Positions 1 to 14,075 of a stretch of DNA of 64,000 nucleotides are shown piece by piece. Under the pieces are notes generated by a model that was not told the DNA's origin, made no database searches, and worked only from the letters and a program-made list of their open reading frames with translations. This DNA comes from Cannabis sativa (lineage: Eukaryota > Streptophyta > Magnoliopsida > Rosales > Cannabaceae): contig NC_083610.1 in assembly GCF_029168945.1 (NCBI RefSeq), positions 51,973,429-52,037,428 of the forward strand, given 5' to 3'. Position 1 is the stretch's first letter, and every line of letters starts with the position of its first letter. A program made the position numbers and the translations under genes.

Positions 1-1818
1 AACAAACTGAAAAGTGAAATTGTATTAGAGGAAATGCTCACAGATACTGTTCCTTCAAATGTACCATCTTCTTCTACACAAGAAGAGGAACATCCCACTC
101 CCTCAGTTGTAGCAACTGAGAAAACTACTACTAAAGCTCCTGTTCAGAAAGTCACCGCTCCTCGTCGTAGTGGGAGGGTTTCTACAAAACCATCTCGTTA
201 TGGCTTGGATGGTGAAATCAATATGGTCGTTGGTGACGGTATTGATGACGACCCATTAACCTATAAACAGGCAATGGCAAGTCCGCAACGGAAGCGATGG
301 TCAGCCGGTATGGATTCAGAAATGGATTCCATGAAAAAGAACAAAGTCTGGGAATATGTAGAACCACCTGATGATTTTCGTCCAATTGGATGTAAATGGG
401 TCTACAAGAAGAAAAGAGGTGCTGAAGGTGAAGTTGAAACTTTCAAAGCTAGACTGGTCGCCAAGGGTTATACCCAAAGAGAAGGTGTGGACTATGAGGA
501 AACTTTTAGTCCGGTTGCCATGCTCAAATCCATCAGAATTCTTCTCTCCATAGCTGCCGCTTTAGATTATGAAATTTGGCAAATGGATGTCAAGACAGCT
601 TTTCTAAATGGGCTTCTTGAAGAAACCATCTATATGGAGCAACCAGAAGGTTATGTTCTTCCTGGGCAGGAGAATAAAGTTTGCAAATTAAATAGGTCCA
701 TATATGGGCTTAAGCAAGCTTCTCGCTCATGGAATAAAAGGTTTGATGAGATCATCAAAACCTACGACTTTCATCAGAATGAAGATGAACCTTGTGTTTA
801 CCAACTCAAGGAAAACCAAGTAGCAGTATTCCTGGTCCTTTATGTTGATGACATTTTGATCATTGGAAACAATGTCAAGAAAATGACTCACATCAAGGAA
901 TGGCTTGACACTCAATTCGACATGAAAGACTTGGGTGAGGCAGCCTATGTTCTTGGTATTCAGATTGTCAGAAACCGAAAGAACAGATCCCTTGCTCTCT
1001 CTCAAACAGCTTACATTGACAAAGTTCTAGAGACATTTTCCATGACCAATACCAAAGAGGCAAACATGCGCTCTAGACATGGTATCCGTCTATCTAAGGA
1101 ACAGTGTCCTACTGATCCTCAAGAGATAGAAGACATGGCAAAAATTCCTTATGCTTCTGCAGTTGGAAGTCTAATGTATGCTATGCTATGCACTAGACCT
1201 GACATCTGCTATGCAGTTGGAATCGTGAGCAGGTATCAGTCAAATCCAGGACGGGTACATTGGAATGCTGTTAAGTATATTTTGAAATACTTAAAGAGTA
1301 CAAGAGATTATGTATTAGTCTACAAGGGTAATGCTTTAAATCCCTTAGGCTATACAGACTCAGATTTCCAGGGATGTCTTGAAGACAAGAAATCTACATC
1401 TGGGATGGTGTTTACTCTTGGGGGTGGAGCAGTGGTTTGGAGAAGTGCTAAACAAACTGCAATTTCGGATTCTACCATGGAGGCAGAATACATAGCTGCG
1501 GCTGAAGCAGCTAAAGAGGTTGTCTGGCTTAGGAAGTTCTTCACCAGTCTCGGTGTAGTTCCTGGAATGGAAAGGCCTCTAGTCCTGCTTTGTGATAACA
1601 CTGGAGCTATAGCCAACAGTAAGGAACCTCGGAGCCACAAGAGAAGTAAGCATATAGAAAGAAAGTATCATATTATCAGAGAATATGTGGCAAGAGGGGA
1701 TGTACTGGTGGAGAAAGTGGATACGCAGGATAACTTAGCTAATCCATTCACCAAAGTCTTGGCAGTAACTTCATTCGAAAAGCACCGTCAGAATTTAGGA
1801 TTAATTGAAATGTACTGA
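1..1818 (+). CDS. Ty1/copia polyprotein, C-terminal part (RT-RNase H), open at left edge
   Basis: This is the reverse transcriptase and RNase H end of a copia Pol polyprotein, which copies element RNA into DNA inside virus-like particles. The frame is open from base 1, so the first ATG at 34 is internal and the protein starts outside the window. Visible in order: a Ser/Pro-rich linker ending in the RRSGR motif typical after copia integrase, the RT start (CKWVYKKKRG, FKARLVAKGYTQ), MDVKTAFLNG, the catalytic YVDD at about 841-852, then RNase H with YTDSDFQG, the MEAEYIA acidic residue and the LCDNTGA motif. The usual ADxxTK tail reads ANPFTK. There is no internal stop or frameshift. The stop lies just before a purine tract and the 3' LTR. 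The long LTR suggests an Angela-like lineage, which is inference. Confidence 0.93.
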   Translation, partial: NKLKSEIVLEEMLTDTVPSNVPSSSTQEEEHPTPSVVATEKTTTKAPVQKVTAPRRSGRVSTKPSRYGLDGEINMVVGDGIDDDPLTYKQAMASPQRKRWSAGMDSEMDSMKKNKVWEYVEPPDDFRPIGCKWVYKKKRGAEGEVETFKARLVAKGYTQREGVDYEETFSPVAMLKSIRILLSIAAALDYEIWQMDVKTAFLNGLLEETIYMEQPEGYVLPGQENKVCKLNRSIYGLKQASRSWNKRFDEIIKTYDFHQNEDEPCVYQLKENQVAVFLVLYVDDILIIGNNVKKMTHIKEWLDTQFDMKDLGEAAYVLGIQIVRNRKNRSLALSQTAYIDKVLETFSMTNTKEANMRSRHGIRLSKEQCPTDPQEIEDMAKIPYASAVGSLMYAMLCTRPDICYAVGIVSRYQSNPGRVHWNAVKYILKYLKSTRDYVLVYKGNALNPLGYTDSDFQGCLEDKKSTSGMVFTLGGGAVVWRSAKQTAISDSTMEAEYIAAAEAAKEVVWLRKFFTSLGVVPGMERPLVLLCDNTGAIANSKEPRSHKRSKHIERKYHIIREYVARGDVLVEKVDTQDNLANPFTKVLAVTSFEKHRQNLGLIEMY

Positions 1819-1847
1819 TTTGTTTTATATTAGTGCAAGTGGGAGTT

Positions 1848-3727
1848 TGTTGGGTTTTATGCCCTAAATAAAACTCTGTTTCAATGTAATCCAGATTATT
1901 CAATATCAATAAAGTAACAGAAGTAATTTTTCATTCACTTGTGTATGTTTTGGTTCACTTAATCAATTGCTTGTCTATTTGATTTATAAATTCATCCAAA
2001 CCCCTTTTCACATACTTGATCATGTTTATTGTGTTGTCAACACAGTGGAAAATAAACATGACTATGTGAATAAAGTATTCCTAGATTTATCAGAAGACTG
2101 GGTTTTACTGATATGACAATCTACAACAGAGTTTACTTACATTTGGAGAAATGTTATGTTCTTTCCAGAACATAGGTTAAAGTAAAGCTCATGTTGGATG
2201 CATGGAGTATGCATTGGAATGGACCAATATTGAACTTTGAATTAGATTTTGAAACTTACCGTAAATATCTATTCAATTCAATATCATAAGTTGATCCTAG
2301 ATCACATGATCGAAATCCTGATATGGTTAGGCTTAATTTCAAGAGTATTATTCGTGTTCTTTGATTTGTTAGTTAAGCCTAATCTTTAGTCTGGGCAATA
2401 CATACATTTTGGGAACACGGTAGTGCGATTGAGTGGGAGCGCTAACATAAATATGGAATCTATAGCTTCTATCTGGCGAATAGTAAGCAAAGGGTGATTT
2501 CCTTCGAGGTTAACCAAACGAGATAAATGATTGAGTACTCATTTCACTTAGTTGAAATATCATTTATACAGGGTTAAGTGTTTTAAGGATAAAATACATT
2601 GTAGGGTGTTACGGTAATTTAGTCCCTTTACAGTGTAAATCATCCATATAGAGGATCATTGATCACATTAGGATTATAACAATGGATAACTAATAATGTG
2701 TCTATATGGTGGAACATATAGAGCATTCTATATACTGAGAGTGCAATTCTGAGTTCTATGTGTGGATTCAACGAAGAATTAATAAGTTAGTGAATTTAAG
2801 TGGTAAATTCTAGATCTGCTTATTGGAAGCTCGGATATATAGACCCATGGTCCCCTCACTAGTTGAGATGTTATTACTTGTAAGACTCATTTAATTGATT
2901 TTAATTAATCAATTAAAAATTCTCAAGATAGACTTGTCTATTTGAGAATTTATCACTTATTAAGGGCAAAACAGTAAATAGAGATTTTGAAGGGCATATT
3001 TATTAATTAGGAAACTTTAATTAGTTTCATTATTAATAAAATAAATGACAATATATTATTTGATAATTAATTTTAATTATTAAATAATTAGATTTGACAT
3101 TTATGTGGTTGAACAAAGAAATTGGCAGTTTTTGACAAAACAGGAAACTATCAGTGTAGGAAAAGGAAAGTTGGAAAAGTGGCAAGCCTTGTTTCCACAA
3201 TGCCTAGGCCGGCCACTTAGCCTCCTTTTCTCTTTGATTTTTTCAATTCCAAATGTCAATCATAGCCCTGGGTGGTGTTCTATAAATAGAAGGCAAAGGC
3301 TTCAGAGTTGAACACAACTGTACAACCTTTTCACAACATTATTCTGAAAGAATTTTCTCTCAGAAAATTCTCTCTGAGCTGCCACCCTCTCTCTCTCTCT
3401 CTTCCTTCACTGTTTCGAAATGTATAAGTGCTAGAGTAGTGCCCACACACATCAAGTAATACCTCAATCATAATGAGGAAGGCTGTGTAGAATTCAGAAA
3501 CAACAAAGAAGGACTATCGGGCTCAGATCTTGATTATACTCTGCTACAGAAAGGAATCAAGGGTTAGAAATCTGAGTAGGAGGAGACATATATTCCGCTG
3601 CAATCACTGTAAGATTTCTGATACTCTTATGTATTTAATTTCCTATCGTTTTAGAAGTTCATATTTAGGTTGTTAAATCAACATACTTGTGAGTAGATCT
3701 AAGATCCTGGTAAAATAACTTCCAACA
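1848..3727 (+). repeat. 3' LTR of the copia element
   Basis: The LTR begins TGTTGG and ends CCAACA, a perfect 6-bp terminal inverted repeat, and follows the copia stop after a purine-rich tract (AAGTGGGAG at about 1837-1845). It is about 1.88 kb. It holds a TATA box near 3281 and a short CT run downstream, as expected of the 5' untranslated part of LTR transcripts. The next five bases, ATAAT (3728-3732), should be the TSD; the partner copy lies outside the window. No gene is seen inside: the short frame at 3105-3311 is fortuitous. Confidence 0.88.
3281..3288 (+). promoter_or_regulatory. TATA box of copia LTR promoter
   Basis: TATAAATA lies in the 3' third of the LTR, preceded by GGTGGTGTTC and followed about 100 bases later by a CT-rich leader. 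Position and sequence fit the core promoter separating U3 from R. The transcription start is inferred, not seen. Confidence 0.55.
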
Positions 3728-3807
3728 ATAATAACTACAATTAATGGTAATTAATAGAGAAGATTTGGGTGATTTGAAATTCTACATGAATAATATTTGG
3801 ATGTCCA

Positions 3808-4160
3808 TCATAATTGCCTCATTAAAAATCTTGTTAGAAAACCTAGTTAGATAAAAACTCGGTCAAGGAAAAAAGAGTACAGTGTGAAATAACTCCCCTC
3901 ATTTAGGTATTCGTAGAGATCTTCTAATCGATAAATTCTGAACTTATATGTTGTCTTCTAAATATTGATGTTGGTAATGATTCTATGAATAAGTCTGCAA
4001 GATTGACACTTGATTGAATGTGTTGGACACCAATATAGCAATTGTCCTTAAGATCATGAGTTAAGAAGAATTTGATAAAATTGCCTTTGGTTCTATCTTC
4101 TTCATTATAGCTTTAGTTGAACAATGCATTTCGCGTTATCATCATAGAGAATTGTTGATG
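3808..4160 (-). pseudogene. Degenerate antisense copia RNase H end and 3' flank
   Basis: Read on the minus strand, 4155-3930 encodes a decayed copia RNase H C-terminus. A segment like YDDNAKCIVQLK is followed by a stretch containing FFLTHDL, then QHIQSSVNLADLF, matching the usual DN..C / NLADLFTK pattern. Stops and indels interrupt it. On the same strand, 3876-3808 follows with a CTCTTTTTTCCTTGAC...TAATGAGGCAA tract that commonly follows the stop codon in one plant copia group. This is a remnant of a second, older copia insertion opposite to the one at the left edge. Confidence 0.6.
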
Positions 4161-4439
4161 CTTATATTGCTTTATTGAGTGTAATCCATATGTTTCTAAA
4201 TATGTTGTGTCAATAATCTCAGTCGCACACATTCTCTACTTGCTTCATGAAGTGCAAGTGTAATGACTACATCATTAGACATGAAAATTAGCAGATAACT
4301 AGTGATTAAATTAATCTTTATGATTATATGTGCATTAGTATTACAATAAGTCCTATTGTGAGAAATAGGCATTAGTGGTATAATTTCTCAATTACAGAGA
4401 TTTTATTGAATTCTAGGTGTGTCATACATGTTATACATG

Positions 4440-5193
4440 GATTTTGGCATTTCATGTTGCATGCACTGTAATTGTGGAAATTTGACGTTTTGGTAAATAG
4501 TGTCACTTTGGTACGATTTAATATTTGAGGTTTAGCGGGGAAAGAGTTATGGATAGTTAGAATATCAAGGTTACACAGGTATTTGATTATGATTATTTTA
4601 CCCCTAATTTAAGATATTGCTTAGTAGTGAAGTAAAGAGTATTTTAGCCTTTTTGTCACCTAAGCTTTAATTAATAATTATCTTTATTGAATTTTGCATA
4701 ATAATAAAGGGTATATTATGAAAGTTAATATATTATTCAAGGAGCTATTAGATAAACTCAAAATTCTAAACCTAAGTTTCATTCTTTTTCTCTTTCGACC
4801 TAATCTAAACCAAGAAGAACCAAGAAAGTTCCAAGCCAAAACTCATCAATCCTAAGCGATTCTCAACATATGATTAAGGAAAAATTTGTTAGCAAAGATC
4901 AAAATAAGATCGAAGTTTATTTCTTCCTTTAAAATTTCAAGAGAACAGCTTGATTTTGGTGTGTCTTTTGTAATTTCGGTTTTGTGTGAGTTTGAATGAG
5001 CTGGAAATTATTTTGGAGCTTGATTTATGATTGTTCTTGGCTGGTTTTTGAGGGTTTTAGCTGCTATAGTCTGGTTTGAGCAAGCTTGAGTTTTAGAACT
5101 CAAAGTTTGTTCAATAATGGTGGTTTTTACTTTAGAAGGTTTTTGATGCATTTAAGTGTTAAACTATGTTTAGAAATGATTATAGGGTAGGGT
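4440..5193 (+). repeat. Older chromoviral LTR, left half (split by gypsy-1)
   Basis: This is a diverged relative of the gypsy-1 LTR. It keeps the segment with TAGCGGGGAAA and the hairpin GAGCAAGCTTGAG...AACTCAA at 5078-5112, in the same order as in the intact LTRs. It stops abruptly at 5193, where gypsy-1 begins, and the same LTR appears to continue at 14076. The left limit is uncertain because divergence is high. No coding potential is seen. Confidence 0.55.
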
Positions 5194-5491
5194 TGTAAAG
5201 ACCGCTTAGCTTTAATTTGGAAATTAACAGATAATTAGGTTTATTATGGAAATTAATTATTAATATTGAATTAATTATTTATGATGATTTATTTGAATTC
5301 AGAATGCATTTTTATGTCACATATAGAAATTTCATAATTTTGCATATTTTGTGCCCGGCAACATTGGAACACGGTGTTTGGCTATTAGAATCACATCTTA
5401 GTATTTTTAGTATAGCGGGAAAATAGGTTAGACATTAGAAATGTCGGGAATACTCGGGATTTTTGAGTTTAAGAAAAATCAAGGAAAAGGC

Positions 5492-5615
<124 letters not shown>

Positions 5616-5859
5616 GAGCAGCTAAGGTTACTTTGCTCTTCAAATATTCAGGAAATTCAACAAGGTGTTAAGTGGTTTTAATCAAGGTAAAGGTTCTTAG
5701 CTTTTCTCTTCATATTTTCTTGAATTGTAAGAGAAGAAATTTTGCATGAAATGTTGTTTTGCTGCTGTAGTTGCTGTAGTTGTTTGTTATTGTTTTCAGT
5801 AGTTAATTTATGATTGTATAAGATGATTTGAGTAGGTTTTGATAGTTAGTTAGTTGGAT

Positions 5860-5895
5860 GAGCAAGCTTTGAGTTTTTGAACTCAAGCTTGGCTC
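5860..5895. promoter_or_regulatory. Conserved LTR hairpin (gypsy-1 5' LTR copy)
   Basis: An inverted repeat with arms GAGC-AAGCTTTGAGTT and AACTCAAGCTTGGCTC around a short T-rich loop. The same structure is found at the matching place in the other chromoviral LTRs of this window (5078-5112, 12877-12912, 25968-26003, 31534-31569). A role in the RNA leader is possible but unproven. Confidence 0.6.
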
Positions 5896-7061
5896 ATCAA
5901 TGGTAGTTTTGAATTTTGTGCATGGGTAGTTGTTTTATCTGTTGGAAATTGTTTATTGGGGTATAATATGCAGGTCTTGAAAGTTTGGCTGAGTTTGGAA
6001 ACGATTTGGTTAGGGGTTTGATTTTTGTAGGTTTTCTGGGTAAAACCGGCTAACCGGTTTTACACTGCTTGTAAAACCGGTTACCCAGATTTTGTAGCAG
6101 GGAGGAAAACCAGTTTTTTAGCTTATCATTTCGTGTCAGTTTCAGGTTTCTAATTAGTTGATTTCCCTGCTAGTTTGGGATATTAGTATATTAAGTTGCA
6201 GTAGATAGGGTTTTAGTTTTAAACCTTAGTCCCGGGTTTGATTTAGCGAGTCACTTATGCGTGTTGTTATCGATGTGATTTAGGAGCCTATAATTCGCCG
6301 AGCAGTTGTTACACTCAGGTTGACCGGCACACCTGAATTCGGAGTTGAGGTAAGATTAGTATAATATCATGCATATGTTATTACATGGTTAGCGTACTTG
6401 TGTTATTGCCTGTTAGATTACATTGATAGCAGTAATAGTATACATAGAGTTGTACTGATTACTGATAAATGTATGTTGGCTGAAATACTGATCGATGTTG
6501 TCACATCAATATGGGTAGAGTATAACTAGCATATTGAGTATAGGCTGACATTATGGTCGATAGTATTGTCGTATGAACGTTCTAGACTCAGTACCGTGTG
6601 GGACACGGGGATTAGGGTTATGATCAGGTGTATGGGCGCCAGGTTATAACCTGTGTTAGTTGTATGTTTATGTTATGCTTTTCTTACTGGGTCTGTCGAC
6701 TCACAGTGCTATTTTCATGTGTAGGTAAGGGCAAAGCTAAAGCTGAGGAATCGTGAGGACGAGCAGATGAAGGTTGTACATGTCGGGGCGGTTAGGCTTG
6801 AAGCGTACGATCCTCGAGACATCTGAGCTTTTGTTGATTAGTCGCTGGGCGACAAACTTTTGATTATATGTATGGCAAACTTTTGTAAAGTATTTTGTAA
6901 ACAGGATCCCGAAATATTATATATGTAATACCTTAAGTTTTTAATTAAATAAGAATAATTTAATTAATCACGATTTTCAATAACCTCGTTGATTAGCAAC
7001 GAGCTGCACAGTATGTTTAAAATCACGATAACACGCCTATGCTAGTTACGGTGTTACAATT

Positions 7062-7073
7062 TGGTATCAGAGC
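7062..7073 (+). other. Primer-binding site, initiator tRNA-Met
   Basis: TGGTATCAGAGC lies three bases after the 5' LTR. It is complementary to the 3' end of plant initiator tRNA-Met, the usual primer for minus-strand synthesis in this superfamily. Confidence 0.9.
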
Positions 7074-7336
7074 TGCCAGGTTGTCTTTCGAAGATCGTCA
7101 CGACATGTACAATCATCATCAGCAGTTAGCTCGTTTCACGGTTCAGTAAGCTTTTATTGCTTTAGTAGTTTAGTTTAATAGTATGATTTAAGAAAAGCCT
7201 GTTAGGAAGCATGTTAATAGCCTGATAGTAGAATAGGCACATGTTTTTAATTTTCAAATAAGAGGCATTAGTAAGTTTCTCTTTGATCACAATCTGACCA
7301 GACTAGCTCTTGGTTACGCAGGCTGCTCAGATTAGA

Positions 7337-8517
7337 ATGGACGCCAGGCAAAATACCAGGAGCCAGGGCAATTCAGTTGGATCTAATGCTGGTCTAGGAG
7401 CTCAGATTCCCCCAAATGTCTGTGGCCGAGGTAGAGGTCTTAGGGGCAGGGCACGTGGCCGGGGTGATGCTAACCTGCCACAGGTTGCCCAGGCTGCCCA
7501 AGCTGCTCAGGATGCCCAAAATTGGGAAAATAGGTTTGCAGCAATGCAAGCCAGAATCGAGGAACAAGATAATGAAATTCAACGATTGAGGTAGCAGGGT
7601 GCTCCTACAGTGCCTGCTCTAGAAATTCCAGTGGCACCTGCCCTGGCTGTCCAGGCCGAACCAGTGGTGGCAGTGAATCGGATGGAACCTCTGTATGAAA
7701 GGTTCCGCAAGCAAGCATCTCCGGTTTTTCTGGGAGGTCCGGATGTTATGAAAGCCGAGCAATGGCTAACAGTGATTACTAGAATCCTAAATTTTATGGG
7801 CGTCACTGGTAATGATAGGGTGGTCTGTGCCACCTTCCAATTTCAAGAGTACGCACTAGTCTGGTGGGACATGGTGTCCATGATTCACGATGTCACGACG
7901 ATGACCTGGGAAAAGTTCCAGGAACTTTTCAATGCTAAGTATTACAATGAAGCAGTCAGAAGTGCTAAGAGAAAAGAATTCACTCATTTGACTTATAAAG
8001 AAAATATGAGTGTTACTGAGTACACAACGCAATTTGACCGATTGGCGAGGTTGGCCTCGGGAATTGTGCCAACCAACTTTAGTAAGAAAAAAAATATCTG
8101 GATGGGTTAAATGTGAAGATTAGACATGATTTGATGATTACTACTGACGACAGAACCACCTATGCTGAAATGGTTGATAAGACGCTGCGAGCTGAGGGCG
8201 CAGTGGGATGTATGGTAGAGTCTGGTGGGACTCCGGTGGTTGGCGGGGCTCCTACCCGTCCTGCTTCAAGTTTTAGCAAGGGAGGTAGTGGTTCGGCCAT
8301 AGATCAGAAAAGAAAGGCATCCACTGCAACTAGTGGCTCAGGTCAGAACAAGAGGTTCCAGGGGAACCAGTGTCGAGGCAATCACTAGAGTGGCACCGGA
8401 ACCCGATACACTTACCAAGAGTGCCCCAGTTGTAAAAAGCACCACCTGGGGGAGTGTAAAAGGCAAGGGTGCTTTCAGTGTGGCATGCCAGGGCATTACA
8501 AGAGGGATTGTCCCTAG
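7337..8517 (+). pseudogene. Gypsy-1 gag (capsid-nucleocapsid), broken
   Basis: Gag forms the particle and binds element RNA. The first ATG of the frame is at 7337, and the open frame reaches slightly upstream. After an Arg/Gly-rich N-terminus comes the retrotransposon gag core (LYERFRKQASPVFLGGPD ... EQWLTVITRILNFMG ... WEKFQELFNAKYYNE ... TEYTTQFDRLA). A CCHC zinc knuckle follows at about 8472-8514 (CFQCGMPGHYKRDC). Breaks: TAG at 7592-7594, a frameshift in the A-run at about 8086-8094, TAG at 8386-8388 and TAG at 8515-8517. The frame after the shift continues into pol, as in single-polyprotein chromoviruses. Confidence 0.9.
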
Positions 8518-11500
8518 CTCAGAACGGAGGCACCAAAGACTGCAGCGAAACCCACTCCAGCCAGGTTGTTCGGGATAACTCAGGCTGATGCAGAAGGCAG
8601 CCCTTCAGTGGTAACAGGTCAGCTCTCGGTCAACAACTCTTATTTCTCTGTGTTATTTGACTCTGGAGCCACTCATTCTTATGTGGCGGCCAGAAATTTT
8701 AGTAAATTGGATAGACCACATGTTAGCTATGAAACAGGGTTTGGAACCCTACTGCCTGGCGGAGAGTTAGTTATCTCCAAAAGGTGGATTAGGTCTATGC
8801 CGATCAGAATAGAAGATAGAGAGTTGAGTGCTGACTTGATAGAGATGAATTTAGTGGATTTTTATATTATCCTGGGAATAGATTTCTTGTCCAAGTACTC
8901 AGCCAGTATTGACTGTAAGAGGAAGATGGTAATCTTCCAACTTGAAGGTGAAGAATCGTTTGTCTTTGTCGGTTCAGTTCAGGGATCTCGGATCCCAGTA
9001 ATTTCAGTGCTAATAGCTAGGGAATTATTACAAGAGGGATGTCTAGGGTTTTTGGCCGTGGTATTGGATACCACTCGGCCTGACTCTGTTCCGCCAGAAG
9101 ACATCAAGGTGGTTCGGGAATTTCTTGATGTTTTTCCCGATGAACTTTCGGGTTTACCACCTCAGAGAGAAATTAATTTCGTTATTTACTTGGCACCTGG
9201 AGCAGAACCAGTTTCCAAGGCTCCTTACAGAATGGCTCCAATAGAGCTTAAAGAATTAAAAATTCAACTCTAGGGGTTGCTTGACATAGGGTTTACCCGA
9301 CCCAGTGTGTCACCCTGGGGAGCTCCAGTACTGTTTGTTAAGAAGAAAGATAGATCTTTGCGGATGTGCATTGACTGCCGGGAACTGAATAAGCTAACAA
9401 TCAAAAATAAATATCCTTTACCTAAGATAGACGATCTTTTTTATCAACTTCAAGGGAAGACTGTCTTTTCAAAGATTGATCTCCGATCGGGCTATCATCA
9501 GTTGAGAATCCAAGAGGAGGATATCCCAAAGACAGCTTTCCGCACTAGGTATGGACATTATGAATTTCTAGTTATGTCTTTTGGACTGACCAATGCTCCT
9601 GCAGCTTTTATGGATTTGATGAATAGGGTATTTAAGGATTTCCTCGATATTTGTGTTATTGTATTTATCGACGACATCCTTGTGTACTCTCAGTCAGAAG
9701 AGGAACATGAGCAACATCTTCGGATGGTTCTGTAGGGACTTCGGGAACATAAGTTGTATGCCAAATTTAAAAAGTCCGAATTTTGGCTGTCACATGTGTC
9801 TTTTCTTGGACACATTGTTAGTAAAGAAGGGATCAAGGTGGATCCGGGAAAGATAGAATTCGTCAGAGATTGGCCAAGACCGAAAACAGTGATAGAAATT
9901 AGAGGTTTCTTGGGTCTGGCTGGTTATTATCATCGGTTCGTAGAAGGGTTCTCTAAAATTGCAACACCCTTAACCGAGCTTACCAAAAAGAATCAGCGTT
10001 TTGTATGGACGGATAAGTGTGAATCAAGTTTTCAGGAGTTGAAGCAAAGGTTAATTACAGCTCCAGTGTTAGCTCTGCCTTCTGATAAAGAGAAGTTTGT
10101 AGTTTATTGTGATGCATCCAGATAGGGTCTGGGGTGTGTTCTGATGCAGGCCGATCGGGTTATTGCCTATGCCTCCCGTCAGTTGAAAGATTATGAATAG
10201 CGATACCCGACTCATGACCTAGAACTTGCCGCAGTAGTGTTTGCTTTAAAGATTTGGCGGCATTATCTCTATGGAGAGAGGTGTGAAATTTACACTGACC
10301 ATAAAAGTCTCAAGTATTTCTTTACTTAGAAAGATTTGAATATGAGACATAGGCGTTGGTTAGAATTGGTTAAGGATTACGATTATGCGATCCTTTATCA
10401 TCCTGGGAAAGCCAATGGAGTGGCTGATTCCCTGAGCAGAAAGGGTCCCGAGAAGGTAGCTAGCATGGTTCAAATTTCGTCTCAGTTAGTAAAAGATATG
10501 GTCAGATCAAGCATCGAGTTTATTGTAGGCAAACTTCATAACTTGACACTACAATCAGATCTGTTAGAATGCATTAAAGTGGCTCAGTTAATTGATCCAG
10601 AGCTAATAAAAGTGAGAGAAGAGGTTTCTGTTGGGCAAGCTAAGGACTTTACAGTGTCAGATAGTGGAATGTTGTTGTTTAAGACCAGAGTCTGTGTTCC
10701 TAATAGTATGGAACTCAGAAATGAAATTCTCGAAGAGGCTCATACTACCCCATATTCCTTGCATCCCGGCACCACCAAGATGTATCAAGATCTTAAACCT
10801 TACTTCTGGTGGAGCGAAATGAAGAAGAATGTGGTAGAATTCGTATCGAGATGCCTAACTTGTCAGCAAATTAAAGCTGAACATCAGAGACCGGCAGGGT
10901 TGTTGCAGCCTTTAACCCTACTTGAATGGAAATGGGAAGATATCACGATGGACTTTGTGGTTGGGTTACCTAGAACCACAGGTTTGTTTGATTCTATTTG
11001 GGTTGTGGTGGACCGATTTACGAAGTCTGCTCACTTTTTACCAGTTAAAACAACCTTTTCAGTGGATCAATATGTAGAATTGTATGTCAAGGAAATAGTA
11101 AGGTTGCATGGTGTGCCAAAATCCATAGTTTCAGATAGAGATCCAAAGTTTACTTCAAAGTTTTGGCAAAGTTTACAACGGGCTATGGGTACCAAACTGA
11201 AGTTCAGTACAGCTTTCCATCCTCAGACAGATGGACAGTCCGAAAGGATGATTCAGATACTGGAAGATATGTTACGAGCCTGTGTTATGGATTTCGAAGG
11301 CTCTTGGAGTAAGTACCTACCATTGATAGAACTTCCATACAATAAAAGTTATCAGAGTACGATAGGAATGGCTCCCTATGAACTATTATATGGCAGAAAA
11401 TGTAGATCTCCCATCCATTGGGATGAGACAGGGGAGAGGAAGTATCTAGGTCCGGAAACAGTCCAACACACTAATGAAGCAATTGAGAAAATTAAGAGCA

Positions 11501-12024
11501 GAATGCTTGCTTCTCAAAGCAGGCAAAAGAGTTATGCAGATCCGAAACGCAGAGATGTAGAATTTCAAGTATGGGATCATGGGTTCCTACGGGTGTCTCC
11601 TATGAAGGGAATCAAGCGTTTCGGGAAAACAGGCAAGTTATGCCCTAGATTTACAGGACCTTTTGAGATTCTCGAGAAGGTTGGACAAGTGGCATATCGA
11701 TTAGCTTTACCTCCAGCTCTTTCAGTAGTTCATAACGTATTCTATGTCTCTATGTTGAGAAAATACGTTTCAGATCCAACTCATGTACTTAGCTATGAGA
11801 ATCTTGAGCTGCAACCAGATATGTCTTATGAAGAACAACAAGTTCAGATCCTTGATAGAAAGGATAAGGTTCTTCAGAAAAAGACCATAGCTCTGGTCAA
11901 AGTACTCTGGAGAAATAGCAAGGTGGAGGAAGCCACCTGGGAGTTAGAATCAGACATGAGAGCTCAATATCCAGAGTTGTTCAGGTTAGATTTTGAGGAC
12001 GAAATCTTTTTAAGGGGGGGATAG
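8518..12024 (+). pseudogene. Gypsy-1 pol (protease-RT-RNase H-integrase-chromodomain), TAG-interrupted
   Basis: One reading frame spans the whole segment without a frameshift. Aspartic protease has DSGATHSY at about 8659. RT has the FIDD catalytic motif at about 9664. RNase H begins at VVYCDAS (about 10102). Integrase shows the H..H..C..C zinc site (HTTPYSLHPGT ... CLTCQQ, about 10741-10870), then MDFVVGLP, SDRDPKF and QTDGQSER for the catalytic D, D and E. A chromodomain (ILDRKDKVLQKK ... VLWRNSKVEEATWELE) ends the protein and probably guides integration to heterochromatin. In-frame stops are at 9271, 9733, 10123, 10198 and 10328. All are TAG, each where the family normally has Gln. From 10336 to the natural stop at 12022 the frame is fully open. 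Confidence 0.93.
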
Positions 12025-12025
12025 T
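12012..12025 (+). other. Gypsy-1 polypurine tract
   Basis: A run of AAGGGGGGGATAG immediately before the 3' LTR, overlapping the pol stop codon. It fits the plus-strand primer site. Confidence 0.75.

Positions 12026-14075
<2,050 letters not shown>

Noticed and set aside
7592..10330. Programmed TAG readthrough or an alternative genetic code in gypsy-1
   Set aside because: Eight stops spread over gag and pol, plus a frameshift, cannot be a regulated single readthrough. The CAG-to-TAG methylation explanation is simpler, and neighbouring elements use TAG as an ordinary stop.
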